A stretch of DNA of 64,000 nt from Diaphorobacter nitroreducens (lineage in GTDB: Bacteria > Pseudomonadota > Gammaproteobacteria > Burkholderiales > Burkholderiaceae_C), in the NCBI GenBank assembly GCA_003755025.1, contig RJVL01000003.1:310001-374000 (forward strand). Direction: 5' to 3'. The notes under the pieces were generated by a model. That model saw only the letters and a list, made by a program, of their open reading frames with translations, searched no databases and was not told the DNA's origin. Below, one piece after another: positions 28,358-39,545 of this stretch (its first letter is position 1; every line of letters begins with the position of its first letter). Position numbers and translations under genes: made by a program.

Positions 28358-29161
28358 TTAGTTGGCGGGTGTGAGTTGCGCCAAGCGTGGAGGCTTCTTT
28401 TCCTCTACCAGCGTTTCGATCTTCACGATGGCGAGCGACAGGTTGTCGCCGCCCCCGCGTGCGCGCGAGCGCGCCTTGTCGATGAGGAACTCGGTGGCCT
28501 CGCGCGGCGTCAGCGAATCCAGGACCGACGCCAGTTCCGCAGGTGAGAAGTAGTGCCACACGCCGTCGCTGCAGGCCAACAGCACGTCGCCCGGCTGCAT
28601 CTGCGGAATCAGGTGGGTGGTAATGGGAGGGTCGCTCTCGGTGCCCAGGCAGCCGACGAGGATGTTGGAGTGGGGATGGGTGTTGGCCTCGGCTTCCGTG
28701 ATCTCGCCACGGTCCACGAGCGCCTGCACATAGGAGTGGTCGCTGGTGCGGAACACCAGCCGCCCCCCCTGGAAGTGGTAGATGCGCGAGTCCCCTGCGT
28801 GGGCCCAGTGGCAATCGCCGCGTGGGTTGATCACGAATGCCGCGATGGTGCTGTGTGGCTCCTGTTCCGCGGAAATCGCGGTGAGGCGGATCACGATGTG
28901 CGCCTCCTCCACGATGTGCTTGAGCAGGGCGGCGGCGTCGTCCGTTTCTGGCGAATAGCGTTCAAACAACTGGCGCGCGGTGAGCATCACCTGGTCGGAC
29001 GCCTTGCGCCCTCCGCTGCGGCCACCCATGCCATCGGCCACCACGCCCAGTACGCATCCATTGAAACGCGGGTGCGACAGCAGGGCGACCTGGTCTTGCT
29101 GGTACTCGCGGTCACCCTTGTGGATGCCGGTCGACGCAATGAGGCGGAACGCTTTGGTCAT
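28358..29161 (-). CDS. PP2C-family serine/threonine protein phosphatase
   Basis: Cytoplasmic metal-dependent protein phosphatase of 267 residues with no membrane or sensor domain. All PP2C motifs are present: the N-terminal GDREYQQDQ (16-24), VADGMGG with Asp43 (metal ligand), WAHAGDSRIYHFQGG, TSDHSYVQALVDRGEI, LLACSDGVWHYF, and the last metal ligand in GGGDNLSLAIV. Such enzymes reverse Ser/Thr phosphorylation, but no partner kinase is adjacent. The start at MTKAFRL is chosen by family alignment; the open frame continues upstream only through non-ATG codons. It is convergent with the coiled-coil gene and divergent from the dinG-like gene. Confidence 0.92.
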   Translation of the reverse strand: MTKAFRLIASTGIHKGDREYQQDQVALLSHPRFNGCVLGVVADGMGGRSGGRKASDQVMLTARQLFERYSPETDDAAALLKHIVEEAHIVIRLTAISAEQEPHSTIAAFVINPRGDCHWAHAGDSRIYHFQGGRLVFRTSDHSYVQALVDRGEITEAEANTHPHSNILVGCLGTESDPPITTHLIPQMQPGDVLLACSDGVWHYFSPAELASVLDSLTPREATEFLIDKARSRARGGGDNLSLAIVKIETLVEEKKPPRLAQLTPAN

Positions 29162-29331
29162 GGGATTGGAGCGGAGGACGAAAGGCCGCCTCGCAGTCGC
29201 GAAAGCGGGGGAGCCGCCTATTATGATCAACTCCCGGGCCTTGTCATCGCTGGTGCGTCTGCTTGTGTTTTTAGAGCATCACGGCCGGTGCAGGGCCATT
29301 CCTTTCTGACACTTCTTTTGGCCCACGGCGC

Positions 29332-31398
29332 ATGTCCTTGAGCGATCTCGTCCTCCCGGTGTTTGCGCCCGACGGACCCCTGGCGCGTGTGCGGCCTGAT
29401 CTGCGTTCCCGCCCGGGGCAGGCGGCCATGGCCCTCGCAGTGGCGCAGGCCATCAACGCCCGGGAGTCACTGGTGGTGGAAGCGGGAACGGGGATTGGCA
29501 AGACCTTTGCCTATTTGGTTCCCGCACTGCTGAGCGGCGAGCGTGTGCTCATTTCCACGGCCACCAAGACACTGCAGGACCAACTGTTGACGCGCGACCT
29601 GCCGCTGCTGCAGCAGGCGCTGGCGCTCCCGCTACGCGTAGCGGCCCTCAAAGGCCGGGCCAATTACCTTTGCCTTTACCGACTGGAGCAGGCGCGTCGC
29701 GACGGGGAGGGGCATGACGAAGCAGTCGCCCACGATCTGGCGTGTGTTGAGCGATGGGCCCAGTCCACGCGCAGCGGAGACCTGGCGGAGGTCCCCGGTC
29801 TGGATGAATACTCAGCCGCCTGGAGGCAGGTCACTTCGACGGTGGACAACTGCCTGGGTTCCGGGTGCCCGCGGTTGCGCCAATGCCATGTCTACCGGGC
29901 ACGGCACGACGCGCAGGCGGCGGATGTGCTCATCATCAACCACCACCTTTTCTTTGCGGACCTCGGTGCGCAGGGGGCGGGGGCCGCGCAACTGCTACCG
30001 GACACCGGGGTCGTGGTGTTCGATGAAGCCCATCGGTTGGCCGAGACCGCGGCCCAGTTCCTGGGCACGCATGTCAGCACCAGCCAGCTGCTGCAACTTG
30101 GGCAGGATGTGGTGGCGGCTGGGGCGCGGCATGCGCGCGGCGCTGCGGATTGGCAGGGGTTGCTCCAGCACCTGCGCCAGTGCGCGCACGCGCTGCGCCT
30201 GGCGGTCGCTCCGGGCGAAGATGCCGATGCAGCCGGCTCCCGCATCGCCTGGACGGGCGTCACACCCGAGGCCTTGGATCCGTCAGCCTGGGACGGTGCG
30301 CTGGAGGGGGCGGTGGCGGCACTCCGCGCGGTGCTGGCCGCACTGGACGGCGTGGCGCAGCACGCTCCCGATCTGGCCCACCTGCACAGCCGGACGGTCG
30401 CGTTGCTGGAGCGTGTACTGCATTTCTGTTCCGACGCGGAAGCTGGCACGGTGCGCTGGGTTGAATCTGCAGGTGCGTTGCGCATGGTGGAAACACCCCT
30501 GGATGTGGCCGGGGCCCTGCGCACGCTGTGGAAGGGAAAGCCCCCCACGGAGGGCGCCTGGGACGAGAGCGACGAACCGCCTGCCGCGTCCGCACCGCGT
30601 TCGTGGATCTATACCTCCGCCACGCTGGGCGATGGCAAGGACCTGCGCTGGTTCACCGATGCCTGTGGATTGGAGGGCGCTCGTACCCTGCAGGTGCCTA
30701 GCCCCTTCGACTACGCGCGGCAGGCGGCGCTGTATGTGCCACCCGCACTCCCGCTGCCTTCCGACGCGGGGCACAGCGTTCAGCTTGCGCGCTGGGTGGG
30801 TGATGCCGTAGCACGGCTTGGCGGGCATACGCTGGTGTTGACCACCAGTCTGCGGGCGCTTGCGGTGATCGCGGATGAGCTATGCCGCCGGTTCGCGCCC
30901 GGCGGCGGCATCGAGGTGCTGGTGCAGGGACATGCCTCACGGTCGCGCATGGTGGAGCGCTTTCGTGCCCAGCTTGACGCGAGCGGCCGGCCGGCGGGCC
31001 ATGTGCTCGTGGGGGCGGCGTCGTTCTGGGAGGGGATCGACGTGCCAGGCGAGGCCCTGCAGATGGTGGTGATCGACAAGCTGCCATTCCCCGCTCCGGG
31101 TGACCCGTGGGAGCAGGCGCAGGCACGGCGGCTGGCGGACCAGGGTGGCAACGTGTTCCGCAGACACGCCCTGCCATCGGCGGCAGTGGCGCTCAAGCAG
31201 GGGGCCGGCCGGCTGATCCGCAACGAGAGCGACCACGGCATACTGGTCATCGCCGACACACGCCTGTTGCACAAGGGCTATGGCAAGCCTCTGCTGCGGG
31301 CATTGCCCCCCATGCGGAGGCTGCATACGCAGGAAGAGTTCGGCGCGGCGCTGGATGCCCTTACCAGAACTTCCACCAGGGGTTCGCCTTCGCCTTGA
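29332..31398 (+). CDS. DinG/YoaA-family ATP-dependent helicase
   Basis: XPD-like iron-sulfur superfamily 2 helicase of 688 residues, probably 5'-3', acting on damaged or structured DNA. Walker A is EAGTGIGKT (50-58); the four presumed cluster cysteines are Cys114, Cys174, Cys179 and Cys185; the DEAH box is at 231-234 in VVVFDEAHRLAE. The C-terminal motifs ASFWEGIDVPG and KQGAGRLIRNESDHG (motif VI) are intact. It resembles YoaA more than classical DinG in size and layout. Its last 38 bases overlap the end of bamD on the other strand. Confidence 0.93.
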   Translation: MSLSDLVLPVFAPDGPLARVRPDLRSRPGQAAMALAVAQAINARESLVVEAGTGIGKTFAYLVPALLSGERVLISTATKTLQDQLLTRDLPLLQQALALPLRVAALKGRANYLCLYRLEQARRDGEGHDEAVAHDLACVERWAQSTRSGDLAEVPGLDEYSAAWRQVTSTVDNCLGSGCPRLRQCHVYRARHDAQAADVLIINHHLFFADLGAQGAGAAQLLPDTGVVVFDEAHRLAETAAQFLGTHVSTSQLLQLGQDVVAAGARHARGAADWQGLLQHLRQCAHALRLAVAPGEDADAAGSRIAWTGVTPEALDPSAWDGALEGAVAALRAVLAALDGVAQHAPDLAHLHSRTVALLERVLHFCSDAEAGTVRWVESAGALRMVETPLDVAGALRTLWKGKPPTEGAWDESDEPPAASAPRSWIYTSATLGDGKDLRWFTDACGLEGARTLQVPSPFDYARQAALYVPPALPLPSDAGHSVQLARWVGDAVARLGGHTLVLTTSLRALAVIADELCRRFAPGGGIEVLVQGHASRSRMVERFRAQLDASGRPAGHVLVGAASFWEGIDVPGEALQMVVIDKLPFPAPGDPWEQAQARRLADQGGNVFRRHALPSAAVALKQGAGRLIRNESDHGILVIADTRLLHKGYGKPLLRALPPMRRLHTQEEFGAALDALTRTSTRGSPSP

Positions 31399-32158
31399 AT
31401 CCCGTCTGCGGCAGGCTGCTCTGGGGATAGGACGCATCCATCACGCGGCGCGTGTCGTCACGCAGTTGCGTGAGCCCCAGCGCGTCGTACGACCGAACCA
31501 GGATGTACAGAGCCTCTTCCGTCGCCGGGACGTCCTTGTAGTCGGCAACCGCACTCTGCGCGCGGCTCACGGCGGCCACATACGCACCGCGCTCATAGTA
31601 GTAGCGCGCCACGTGTACTTCATACTGCGCCAGCGAGTTGACGATGTAGGTCATGCGCTGGCGCGCGTCGGGCGTGTAGCGCGACTCGGGGAAGCGGGTC
31701 ACCAGTTCGCGGAAGGACTCGAACGAGTCCTTGGCGGCCTTCTGGTCGCGCTCCGACAGATCCTGGCGCGAGAGCCACGAGAACAGGCCCAGGTTGTCGT
31801 TGAAATTCACCAAGCCTTTGAGGTACAGCGCATAGTCGTACGCGGGACTGGCGGGGTGCAGTTTCATGAAGCGGTCCAGCGTGGCAATAGCCTGCGCCTT
31901 CTCGCCGCCCTTGTATTGCGCGTAGGCCTTTTCCAACTGGGCCTGTTGTGCCAACGGCGTGCCGGCGGCGCGTCCTTCCAGCTTTTCCAGCAGCGGCACG
32001 GCTTTGTCGTAAGAGCCGCCATTGAGCTCGTCGCGTGCTTCCGAATAAATCTTGTCGGTGCTCCAGCCAGCGGTCTTGTCTTCAGGCGTGCTGGAGCAGG
32101 CAGCCAGCAGGCCGGAGGCGAGCAGGGCAGAAATCAAAGGCAGGGGAAAACGCGGCAT
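31361..32158 (-). CDS. bamD: Outer-membrane assembly lipoprotein BamD
   Basis: Essential lipoprotein of the BAM complex that inserts beta-barrel proteins into the outer membrane. The protein has 265 residues: a signal ending SGLLAAC with lipid-attached Cys21, then five TPR-like repeats (about 35-240), including WSTDKIYSEARDELNGGSYD, QAQLEKAYAQYKGGEKAQAI and DFRELVTRFPxSRYTPDARQ-like sequence. The start at MPRFPLPL is set by the signal peptide. It is divergent from dnaE (133 bases) and its 3' end overlaps the dinG-like gene by 38 bases, so antisense pairing of the two transcripts is possible. Confidence 0.96.
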   Translation of the reverse strand: MPRFPLPLISALLASGLLAACSSTPEDKTAGWSTDKIYSEARDELNGGSYDKAVPLLEKLEGRAAGTPLAQQAQLEKAYAQYKGGEKAQAIATLDRFMKLHPASPAYDYALYLKGLVNFNDNLGLFSWLSRQDLSERDQKAAKDSFESFRELVTRFPESRYTPDARQRMTYIVNSLAQYEVHVARYYYERGAYVAAVSRAQSAVADYKDVPATEEALYILVRSYDALGLTQLRDDTRRVMDASYPQSSLPQTGFKAKANPWWKFW

Positions 32159-32280
32159 GGCGGCAGCTCTTGTACTAAGGGTATGCGACGACGGCGGCAC
32201 CTCCATGGAACTGCCGCATGGCACCATTGTAAGGATGCTGCGCGCGGGCCCTGAGCAAGCATGGGACACGCCCGCGTTCC

Positions 32281-32286
32281 TACAAT
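32281..32286 (+). promoter_or_regulatory. Possible -10 element directly before dnaE
   Basis: TACAAT ends five bases before the dnaE ATG at 32292 and no Shine-Dalgarno precedes the ATG. Transcription from it would start at the codon itself. No good -35 is seen. Confidence 0.45.
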
Positions 32287-32291
32287 GCCGC

Positions 32292-35200
32292 ATGTTTGTC
32301 CACTTGCGCTTGCACACTGAATTTTCCGTCGTGGACGGAACCACCCGTATCGACGAGGTCGTCAAGGCGGCGGCGAAAGACGGCCAGCCCGCCCTGGCGA
32401 TCACGGACCTGAACAACCTGTTCGGCGCGATCAAGTTCTACAAGGAAGGCCGGGGCAAGGGCGTCAAGCCCATCCTGGGCGCCGAAATCTACCTGGAGGG
32501 CGAAGCGGCAGGCGCACCCTCGCGCATGGTGCTGCTGGTGCAGAACCGCACCGGGTATCTGAACCTCTCCGAACTGCTGGCCCGCGCGTGGACGCGCAAC
32601 ATCGTCAGGAACCAGGCGCTGTGCACCTGGGAGTGGCTGCAGGAATTGGGCGACGGCCTGATTGCCCTCGCTGGAGCGCAAGCTGGGCCCGTGGGGCAGG
32701 CGCTCATGAAGGGCGATGACGCCGGAGCTGCGCGGCTGGCGCTGCGTCTGGCGGGTATTTTCCCGCACCGCTTCTACCTGGAGGTCCAGCGCGCCGGACG
32801 CCCTGACGACGAAGCCCATGTCACCGCCGCGGTGCAGCTTGCCGCGCGCCTGGCCCTGCCGGTGGTAGCCACCCACCCGGTGCAGTTCGCAACGCCGGAC
32901 GATTACGAGGCGCACGAGGCGCGCGTGTGCATTGCCGAGGGCGAGATCTTGGCGAATCCGCGGCGCGTGCGCCGTTTCACGCGCGAGCAGTATTTCAAGA
33001 GCAGTGCCGAGATGGAAGCGCTGTTCGCCGATGTACCCAGCGCGCTCGCCAACACCGTTGAGGTGGCCAAGCGCTGCAATGTGTCGCTGGTGCTGGGCAA
33101 GCCACAACTGCCGAACTTCCCCATTCCGGGTGGAATGACGATGGAGCAGTACTTCCGCCACGCGTCCCACGAGGGCCTGGAGGAGCGGCTGCTGCACCTG
33201 TACCCGGACACCGCCGAGCGCGACCGCCAGCGCCCCCGCTACCAGGAGCGGCTGGAGTTTGAACTGGGCACGATCCTGAAGATGGGCTTTCCCGGCTACT
33301 TCCTCATCGTGGGTGACTTCATCCAGTGGGCCAAGAAGAACGGCTGCCCGGTGGGCCCCGGGCGCGGCTCGGGTGCGGGCTCGCTCGTGGCCTACGCGCT
33401 CAAGATCACGGATCTGGATCCGCTGCAATACAACCTGCTGTTCGAGCGCTTCCTGAACCCCGAGCGGGTGTCCATGCCCGACTTCGACATCGATTTTTGC
33501 CAGGCCAACCGCGACCGGGTGATCGACTATGTGAAGGACAAGTACGGCAAGGAGGCCGTGAGCCAGATCGCCACCTTCGGCACGATGGCGGCCAAGGCTG
33601 CCATCCGCGACGTGGGGCGGGTGATGGATATGAGCTACACGTTCTGCGACGGTATCTCGAAGCTGGTGCCCGGTAAACCCGGCCAAACCTATACGCTGGC
33701 CTACCCGCCAGAGCCCAAGAAGGAAGGGGACAAGAACAACTACGCCCTGGAGTTGGAACCCATCCTGTACGAGCGCGTGCGCAAGGAGGAGGACGTGCGC
33801 ACCATCATCGAGATGGCGCAAAAACTCGAAGGGATGACGCGCAATATTGGCATGCACGCCGGCGGCGTGCTGATCGCGCCGGGCAAACTGACCGATTTCT
33901 GCCCGCTGTACCAGCAGCCAGGCAGCGAATCGGCGGTGAGCCAGTACGACAAGGACGACGTGGAGGCCATCGGCCTGGTGAAATTCGACTTCCTGGGCTT
34001 GGCAACGCTGACCATCCTGGAAATCGCGCGTGAGTTCATCATGCAGCGTCACAAAGGGCAGGAAAACTTCGCGTTCGAGAACATTCCCCTGGACGATGCT
34101 GCGACCTACAAACTGTTCTCGGACGGCAAGACAGAAGCCGTGTTCCAGTTTGAAAGCCGGGGCATGCAAGGCATGCTCAAGGAAGCGCGCCCAAGCAGGC
34201 TGGAAGACCTGATCGCCTTGAATGCCCTGTACCGGCCGGGCCCCATGGACCTGATTCCCAGCTTCGTGAACCGCAAGCACGGCAAGGAGGTGGTGGAGTA
34301 CCCGCATCCGCTGGTGGAGCCCGTGCTGGCCGAGACCTACGGCATCATGGTCTACCAGGAGCAGGTGATGCAGACGGCGCAGGTACTGGGGGGTTACTCG
34401 CTCGGTGGCGCCGACATGCTGCGCCGCGCCATGGGCAAGAAAAAGGCCGAGGAAATGGCCGAGCACCGTGCCATCTTCCGCAAGGGTGCAGCCGAAAAAG
34501 GTATCAGTCAGGACAAGGCCGACGAGGTCTTCGACCTGATGGAAAAGTTTGCGGGTTACGGCTTCAACAAGTCGCACGCCGCCGCCTATTCGCTACTGGC
34601 CTACCACACCGGGTGGCTCAAGGTGCACTACACGGCGGAGTTTTACTGCGCCAATATGACCGTGGAAATGGACGACACCGACAAGCTCAAGGTGCTCTAT
34701 GAAGACGCGGTCAAACATTTCGGCATGACCTTCGAGCCGCCGGACATCAACCGCGGCAATTACCGCTTCGAGCCGGTGACGGACAAGGTCATCCGCTATG
34801 GCCTGGGCGCCGTCAAGGGCACGGGACAGCAGGCGATCGAGGCCATCATCGCCGCACGCGAAGGGCAGGGCGTGGGCCCACAGGGCGCAACCCGGGGGCC
34901 TTTCAAGAGCTTGTTTGACTTTTGCGTACGGGTGGACCGCACGCGCGTCAACAAGCGCACGGTGGAGGCGCTCATCAAGGCGGGCGCCTTCGATGCCCTG
35001 CAGCTCAACCGTGCCGCGCTCGTGGCATCCCTCGACCGGGCGTTCGAGTTTGCCAATGCGCAGATCGCCAACGCCAACCAAGGCGGGCTGTTCGACATGA
35101 TGGGCGATGACGCCATCGGCTCCAGCACGCAGGAGCCTGATCTGGTGGATGTGATGCCCTGGGGCATCAAGGAACGGCTGATGCAGGAGAAGACCGCGGT

Positions 35201-35831
35201 GGGCTTCTACCTCTCGGGCCACTTGTTCGATGAAGTGCACCAGGAGGTGCGCCGCTTCGTGCGCACCGCAATCGACGAACTGGTGGACAGCCGCGAGACG
35301 CAGGTGGTCGCCGGCATCGTGAGCGACTACCGCGTCATTAACGGGCAGCGCGGCAGGCTGGCGTTGTTCAAGCTGGACGACAAGTCGGGCGTCATCGAGG
35401 CTTCCGCCGACGAAGGGCTGATCAACGCGAACGCCGGCCTGCTCAAGGACGATGAATTCGTAGTGGTGAGTGGTCGGCTGCAGTTGGACCACTTCAGCGG
35501 AGGCCTGCGTATGAAGGTGCAGCAGGTCTGGGATTTGGCGGGTGCGCGGGCACGCTATGGGCGCTATCTGCAGGTGTGCCTGGGGCAGCAATTGCCAGAC
35601 ATCGGGGCGCTGGTGCGTGAATATCCTCCGCAACGGGAGGAGACCGAACACGGCGAGGTGCTTGCCCATGGCCTGCGCGTGCGCATGCAGTTGCGCTGCA
35701 CAGCGGCGGCTGGGGCGGCCACGGCCGAGGTGCAGTTGGGAGAGGCCAGCCGGTTCTTTCCCAGCGATGCCGCGCTGGCCGCGTGGAGCGCTCAGGCGGG
35801 CAGCGGTGCTGTGAATGTGGTCTATGAGTAG
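32292..35831 (+). CDS. dnaE: DNA polymerase III subunit alpha
   Basis: Replicative polymerase catalytic subunit, 1179 residues. The N-terminal PHP domain begins FVHLRLHTEFSVVDG with the conserved His pair, then ALAITDLNNLFGAIKFY. The palm has GPGRGSGAGSLVAYAL and the catalytic aspartates in MPDFDIDFCQANRDRVI (near residue 400). The HhH and OB-fold regions follow (MEKFAGYGFNKSHAAAYSLL; VVAGIVSDYRVINGQRG). Length and motifs match DnaE1. The ATG at 32292 is chosen as the standard family start although the frame is open upstream; it is preceded by a -10-like TACAAT, not by a ribosome site. Confidence 0.97.
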   Translation: MFVHLRLHTEFSVVDGTTRIDEVVKAAAKDGQPALAITDLNNLFGAIKFYKEGRGKGVKPILGAEIYLEGEAAGAPSRMVLLVQNRTGYLNLSELLARAWTRNIVRNQALCTWEWLQELGDGLIALAGAQAGPVGQALMKGDDAGAARLALRLAGIFPHRFYLEVQRAGRPDDEAHVTAAVQLAARLALPVVATHPVQFATPDDYEAHEARVCIAEGEILANPRRVRRFTREQYFKSSAEMEALFADVPSALANTVEVAKRCNVSLVLGKPQLPNFPIPGGMTMEQYFRHASHEGLEERLLHLYPDTAERDRQRPRYQERLEFELGTILKMGFPGYFLIVGDFIQWAKKNGCPVGPGRGSGAGSLVAYALKITDLDPLQYNLLFERFLNPERVSMPDFDIDFCQANRDRVIDYVKDKYGKEAVSQIATFGTMAAKAAIRDVGRVMDMSYTFCDGISKLVPGKPGQTYTLAYPPEPKKEGDKNNYALELEPILYERVRKEEDVRTIIEMAQKLEGMTRNIGMHAGGVLIAPGKLTDFCPLYQQPGSESAVSQYDKDDVEAIGLVKFDFLGLATLTILEIAREFIMQRHKGQENFAFENIPLDDAATYKLFSDGKTEAVFQFESRGMQGMLKEARPSRLEDLIALNALYRPGPMDLIPSFVNRKHGKEVVEYPHPLVEPVLAETYGIMVYQEQVMQTAQVLGGYSLGGADMLRRAMGKKKAEEMAEHRAIFRKGAAEKGISQDKADEVFDLMEKFAGYGFNKSHAAAYSLLAYHTGWLKVHYTAEFYCANMTVEMDDTDKLKVLYEDAVKHFGMTFEPPDINRGNYRFEPVTDKVIRYGLGAVKGTGQQAIEAIIAAREGQGVGPQGATRGPFKSLFDFCVRVDRTRVNKRTVEALIKAGAFDALQLNRAALVASLDRAFEFANAQIANANQGGLFDMMGDDAIGSSTQEPDLVDVMPWGIKERLMQEKTAVGFYLSGHLFDEVHQEVRRFVRTAIDELVDSRETQVVAGIVSDYRVINGQRGRLALFKLDDKSGVIEASADEGLINANAGLLKDDEFVVVSGRLQLDHFSGGLRMKVQQVWDLAGARARYGRYLQVCLGQQLPDIGALVREYPPQREETEHGEVLAHGLRVRMQLRCTAAAGAATAEVQLGEASRFFPSDAALAAWSAQAGSGAVNVVYE

Positions 35832-35904
35832 GGCTGTGATCAGCGCTTGAAAAAAGCCCGCGCGGCACCATGTGCGGTCTGCTCAGGTGCCACATCGGCC
35901 TCGC

Positions 35905-35910
35905 TAGAAT
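35905..35910 (+). promoter_or_regulatory. Possible -10 element directly before clpS
   Basis: TAGAAT ends seven bases before the chosen clpS ATG at 35918, with no Shine-Dalgarno. This would give a leaderless clpS mRNA. Confidence 0.45.
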
Positions 35911-35917
35911 GAAATTC

Positions 35918-36277
35918 ATGGCAACCACCCCCCCAACCCCCGCGCCGGTGCCGGCTCCCACCCCTCCGTCCTGGGACGAGGGTGGTTCGGTCGTGCTGGA
36001 GCGGCGTACACAGAAGACCCAGCCGCCCCAGATGTACCAGGTGGTCATGCTCAACGACGACTACACCCCCATGGAGTTCGTCGTCGTCGTGTTGCAGGAG
36101 TTCTTCAACAAGGACCGCGAGGCCGCCACGCAGATCATGCTGAAGATCCATCTGGACGGCAAAGGCGTGTGTGGCGTGTATACGCGCGATGTCGCCGCTA
36201 CCAAGGTGGACCAGGTGCTGGAAGCGGCGCACAAGGCGGGCCACCCCCTGCAATGTTTGAGTGAGCCCGTTGAATAA
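35918..36277 (+). CDS. clpS: ATP-dependent Clp protease adaptor ClpS
   Basis: Adaptor that delivers N-degron substrates to ClpAP, 119 residues. A Pro-rich flexible N-tail of about 35 residues precedes the folded domain: [20 protein letters not shown] (N-degron pocket), [20 protein letters not shown] and [18 protein letters not shown]. The gene directly precedes clpA, its partner, as in most proteobacteria. A second ATG at 35909 overlaps the -10-like TAGAAT, which favours 35918 as the start. Confidence 0.96.
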   Translation: MATTPPTPAPVPAPTPPSWDEGGSVVLERRTQKTQPPQMYQVVMLNDDYTPMEFVVVVLQEFFNKDREAATQIMLKIHLDGKGVCGVYTRDVAATKVDQVLEAAHKAGHPLQCLSEPVE

Positions 36278-36336
36278 GGGGGCATTGCTCCCGATCTACA
36301 GTCATCCCTAACACGCAAGCACAAAGGAGTTCTCAC

Positions 36337-38685
<2,349 letters not shown>

Positions 38686-38708
38686 TTCCGGCACCGCCGC
38701 GTTTTAAC

Positions 38709-38738
38709 AAACCCGCAGCCCGCGCTGCGGGTTTTTTT
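38709..38738 (+). terminator. Rho-independent terminator of clpA
   Basis: Stem AAACCCGCAG / CTGCGGGTTT, six-base loop, followed by further T residues; 23 bases after the clpA stop. Confidence 0.95.
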
Positions 38739-38761
38739 ATGGGCGCGCGCCCTGCTTATGA

Positions 38762-38816
38762 GCAAAAGCGGTTCTGGCTTTTATCCAGTAAGCGAGCGTA
38801 GCTATCGATAAGAGAG
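38762..38816 (+). repeat. Palindromic intergenic repeat, copy G
   Basis: Diverged copy: AAAAGCGGTTCTGGCTTTTA, then CCAGTAAGCGAGCGTAGCTA and TCGATAAG. Its right end contains the ATCGATAAGAGAGT motif that recurs upstream of tetR. Confidence 0.65.
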
Positions 38817-38901
38817 TGAATTGCAGGGTGTGGTCGGCGAATGGGGCACAACTAGATGCTCCAGGGGGCCTCCGTGCCTTGTGCCGAACGTGTTTATCGA
38901 T

Positions 38902-38925
38902 AAGATAGTAATAAATTACTTTCTT
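38902..38925 (+). promoter_or_regulatory. Candidate TetR operator, 24-base imperfect palindrome
   Basis: Half-sites AAGATAGTAATA and AATTACTTTCTT match as inverted repeats at 10 of 12 positions. The site ends 11 bases before the tetR start, in an AT-rich island. The overlapping motif ATCGATAAGATAGT (from 38896) is also present 92 bases upstream (38804) as ATCGATAAGAGAGT. Autorepression of tetR and the downstream exporter is the natural inference. Confidence 0.6.
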
Positions 38926-38936
38926 TTGGTGACTGC

Positions 38937-39545
38937 ATGAGTGAGCTGCCCAAGTACCTGCCCGCTGACGAACGGCGCACCGCCACGGTGGAGGCCGTGG
39001 TCGATCTGGCGGCCCAGCAGAACCCCAGCGACATCACCACCACCGCCATTGCCCAGCATATGGGCGTGACGCAGGGGGCACTGTTTCGGCATTTCGCGTC
39101 CAAAGACGCCATCCTGCAGGCGGTGATGTCGTGGGTGGCACAGCGTCTCATGGCGCGCGTGGACGCGGCCGCGGATGGGGCAGCCTCTCCCCTGGCGGCG
39201 CTGGAGGCTGTGTTCATGGCGCACATCCATTTCGTGTGCGAGCGGCCCGGTGTGCCACGCCTCATCTTTGGGGAGCTCCAACGCCCCGGCCAAACCCTGC
39301 CCAAGCAGATGGTGCAGACCCTGATCACGGCCTACGGCGAGCGCCTGCGCGGGCTGCTGGAGACCGGCAAAGCCGCGGGAGAGCTGGACCCGCAACTGGA
39401 TGCGCAGGCCGCTGCCGTGCTGTTCATCGGCACCGTGCAGGGGCTGGTGATGCAGTCGCTGCTCGCGGGCGACGTGCAGCGCATGCGCCGCGATGCGCAG
39501 GGCGTGTTTGCCATTTACCGCCGCGGCATCGGAAGAGCGCTATGA
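38937..39545 (+). CDS. TetR/AcrR-family transcriptional regulator
   Basis: Repressor of 202 residues. The N-terminal helix-turn-helix reads DITTTAIAQHMGVTQGALFR then HFASKDAILQAVM (about residues 32-64), followed by an all-helical ligand-binding domain with RPGVPRLIFGELQRPGQTLP. It starts the exporter operon: its TGA overlaps the ATG of the membrane-fusion gene (ATGA). Autoregulation through the palindrome just upstream is expected. There is no strong ribosome site, only GGTG. The inducer is unknown. Confidence 0.92.
   Translation: MSELPKYLPADERRTATVEAVVDLAAQQNPSDITTTAIAQHMGVTQGALFRHFASKDAILQAVMSWVAQRLMARVDAAADGAASPLAALEAVFMAHIHFVCERPGVPRLIFGELQRPGQTLPKQMVQTLITAYGERLRGLLETGKAAGELDPQLDAQAAAVLFIGTVQGLVMQSLLAGDVQRMRRDAQGVFAIYRRGIGRAL

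Noticed and set aside
32280-34577. 765-residue open frame opposite dnaE
   Set aside because: Antisense shadow; no signal, domain or ribosome site, while dnaE on the other strand has all polymerase motifs.
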